From NCBI GenBank assembly GCA_910577445.1, contig CAJTMZ010000019.1:1-43244 (forward strand): DNA of 43,244 nt, given 5' to 3'. Positions 43,106-43,244 of the stretch are shown piece after piece; positions within the stretch are counted from its first letter, which is position 1, and every line of letters starts with the position of its first letter. The DNA is from an uncultured Lachnospiraceae bacterium (GTDB lineage: Bacteria > Bacillota > Clostridia > Lachnospirales > Lachnospiraceae). The notes below the pieces were generated by a model that saw only the letters and a program-made list of their open reading frames with translations, did no database searches and was not told where the DNA came from. Position numbers and translations under genes: made by a program.

Positions 43106-43244
43106 AGTATTGCCAGTAATTATGCTTTTATACTTTTTTTTGATTTTTTTGCACACCAACCAAGACATCAGCAGCAAGGAAGATTTTTGTGGGCTCTGCC
43201 CACACCCGGCCTCCGGAATAAGACTGGGGATTTCTGGCAATACT
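43106..43244. mobile_element. MITE-like 139-bp element with terminal inverted repeats
   Basis: AGTATTGCCAG at 43106-43116 is the exact reverse complement of CTGGCAATACT at 43234-43244, the last bases of the window. Allowing one mismatch the repeats extend to 15 bases. The inside is non-coding with T-rich tracts and a GC-rich hairpin (GTGGGC-tct-GCCCAC, 43189-43203). A target-site duplication cannot be checked because the right flank is outside the window. Confidence 0.5.

Noticed and set aside
1..43244. CRISPR arrays, tRNA and rRNA genes
   Set aside because: No regularly spaced repeats and no cloverleaf or rRNA-like sequences were noticed on reading; a dedicated scan was not possible.

Overview
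The window is chromosomal DNA of a Gram-positive anaerobe in the Clostridia, most likely a Lachnospiraceae member. The basis is the gene order rpmG-secE-nusG-rplK-rplA-rplJ-rplL-rpoB-rpoC-rpsL-rpsG-fusA-tuf, strong GGAGG ribosome binding sites, frequent TTG/GTG starts, sigma-A promoters with TGn extended -10 boxes, and the style of the glycan genes. This is inference; no 16S gene is present.

Region 1 (1-9.1 kb) is AT-rich, patchy accessory DNA. It holds a 5'-cut DUF4422 glycosyltransferase, a HAD-like/Rossmann protein, and a capsular-type glycosyltransferase broken by one TAA codon and carrying a nine-G tract. A two-gene restriction-modification-like pair follows: an Eco57I-type N6-adenine methylase overlapping a small PD-(D/E)XK nuclease.

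Region 2 (9.1-19.7 kb) is a tight co-directional operon. It starts with a glycerophosphotransferase-type enzyme fused to a probable beta-propeller and continues with a Rossmann-GT32 fusion, a methyltransferase/kinase-like/LicD/Rossmann fusion and a TagD-like cytidylyltransferase fused to a Rossmann module. It runs on into two CitE-like lyases and an acyl-CoA carboxylase carboxyltransferase subunit. The first part looks like assembly of a phosphoglycerol/phosphocholine-decorated surface polymer. The last three genes have no obvious place in such a pathway. Six proteins of regions 1-2 carry the same kind of GAGxxG Rossmann-like add-on module.

Region 3 (19.8-23.1 kb) has two mini XRE-type regulators, UDP-galactopyranose mutase (glf) and, on the minus strand, an atypical FliD-like flagellar cap protein with no other flagellar genes near it.

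Region 4 (23.2-41.25 kb) is the conserved translation/transcription block. Separate promoters are visible for rpmG-secE-nusG, rplJL (with an L10 leader and attenuator), rpoBC, rpsL-rpsG-fusA and tuf, and intrinsic terminators follow rplA, rplL, rpoC and tuf. A capA-like gene is inserted between rplA and rplJ.

Region 5 (41.25-43.24 kb) is accessory again. A C-terminal remnant of a HerA/FtsK-type ATPase abuts the tuf terminator. It is followed by a YhcG/DUF1016 PD-(D/E)XK nuclease gene, in which a long perfect palindrome upstream recurs inside the coding region. About 500 bases without a convincing gene close the window and end in a 139-bp element with terminal inverted repeats.
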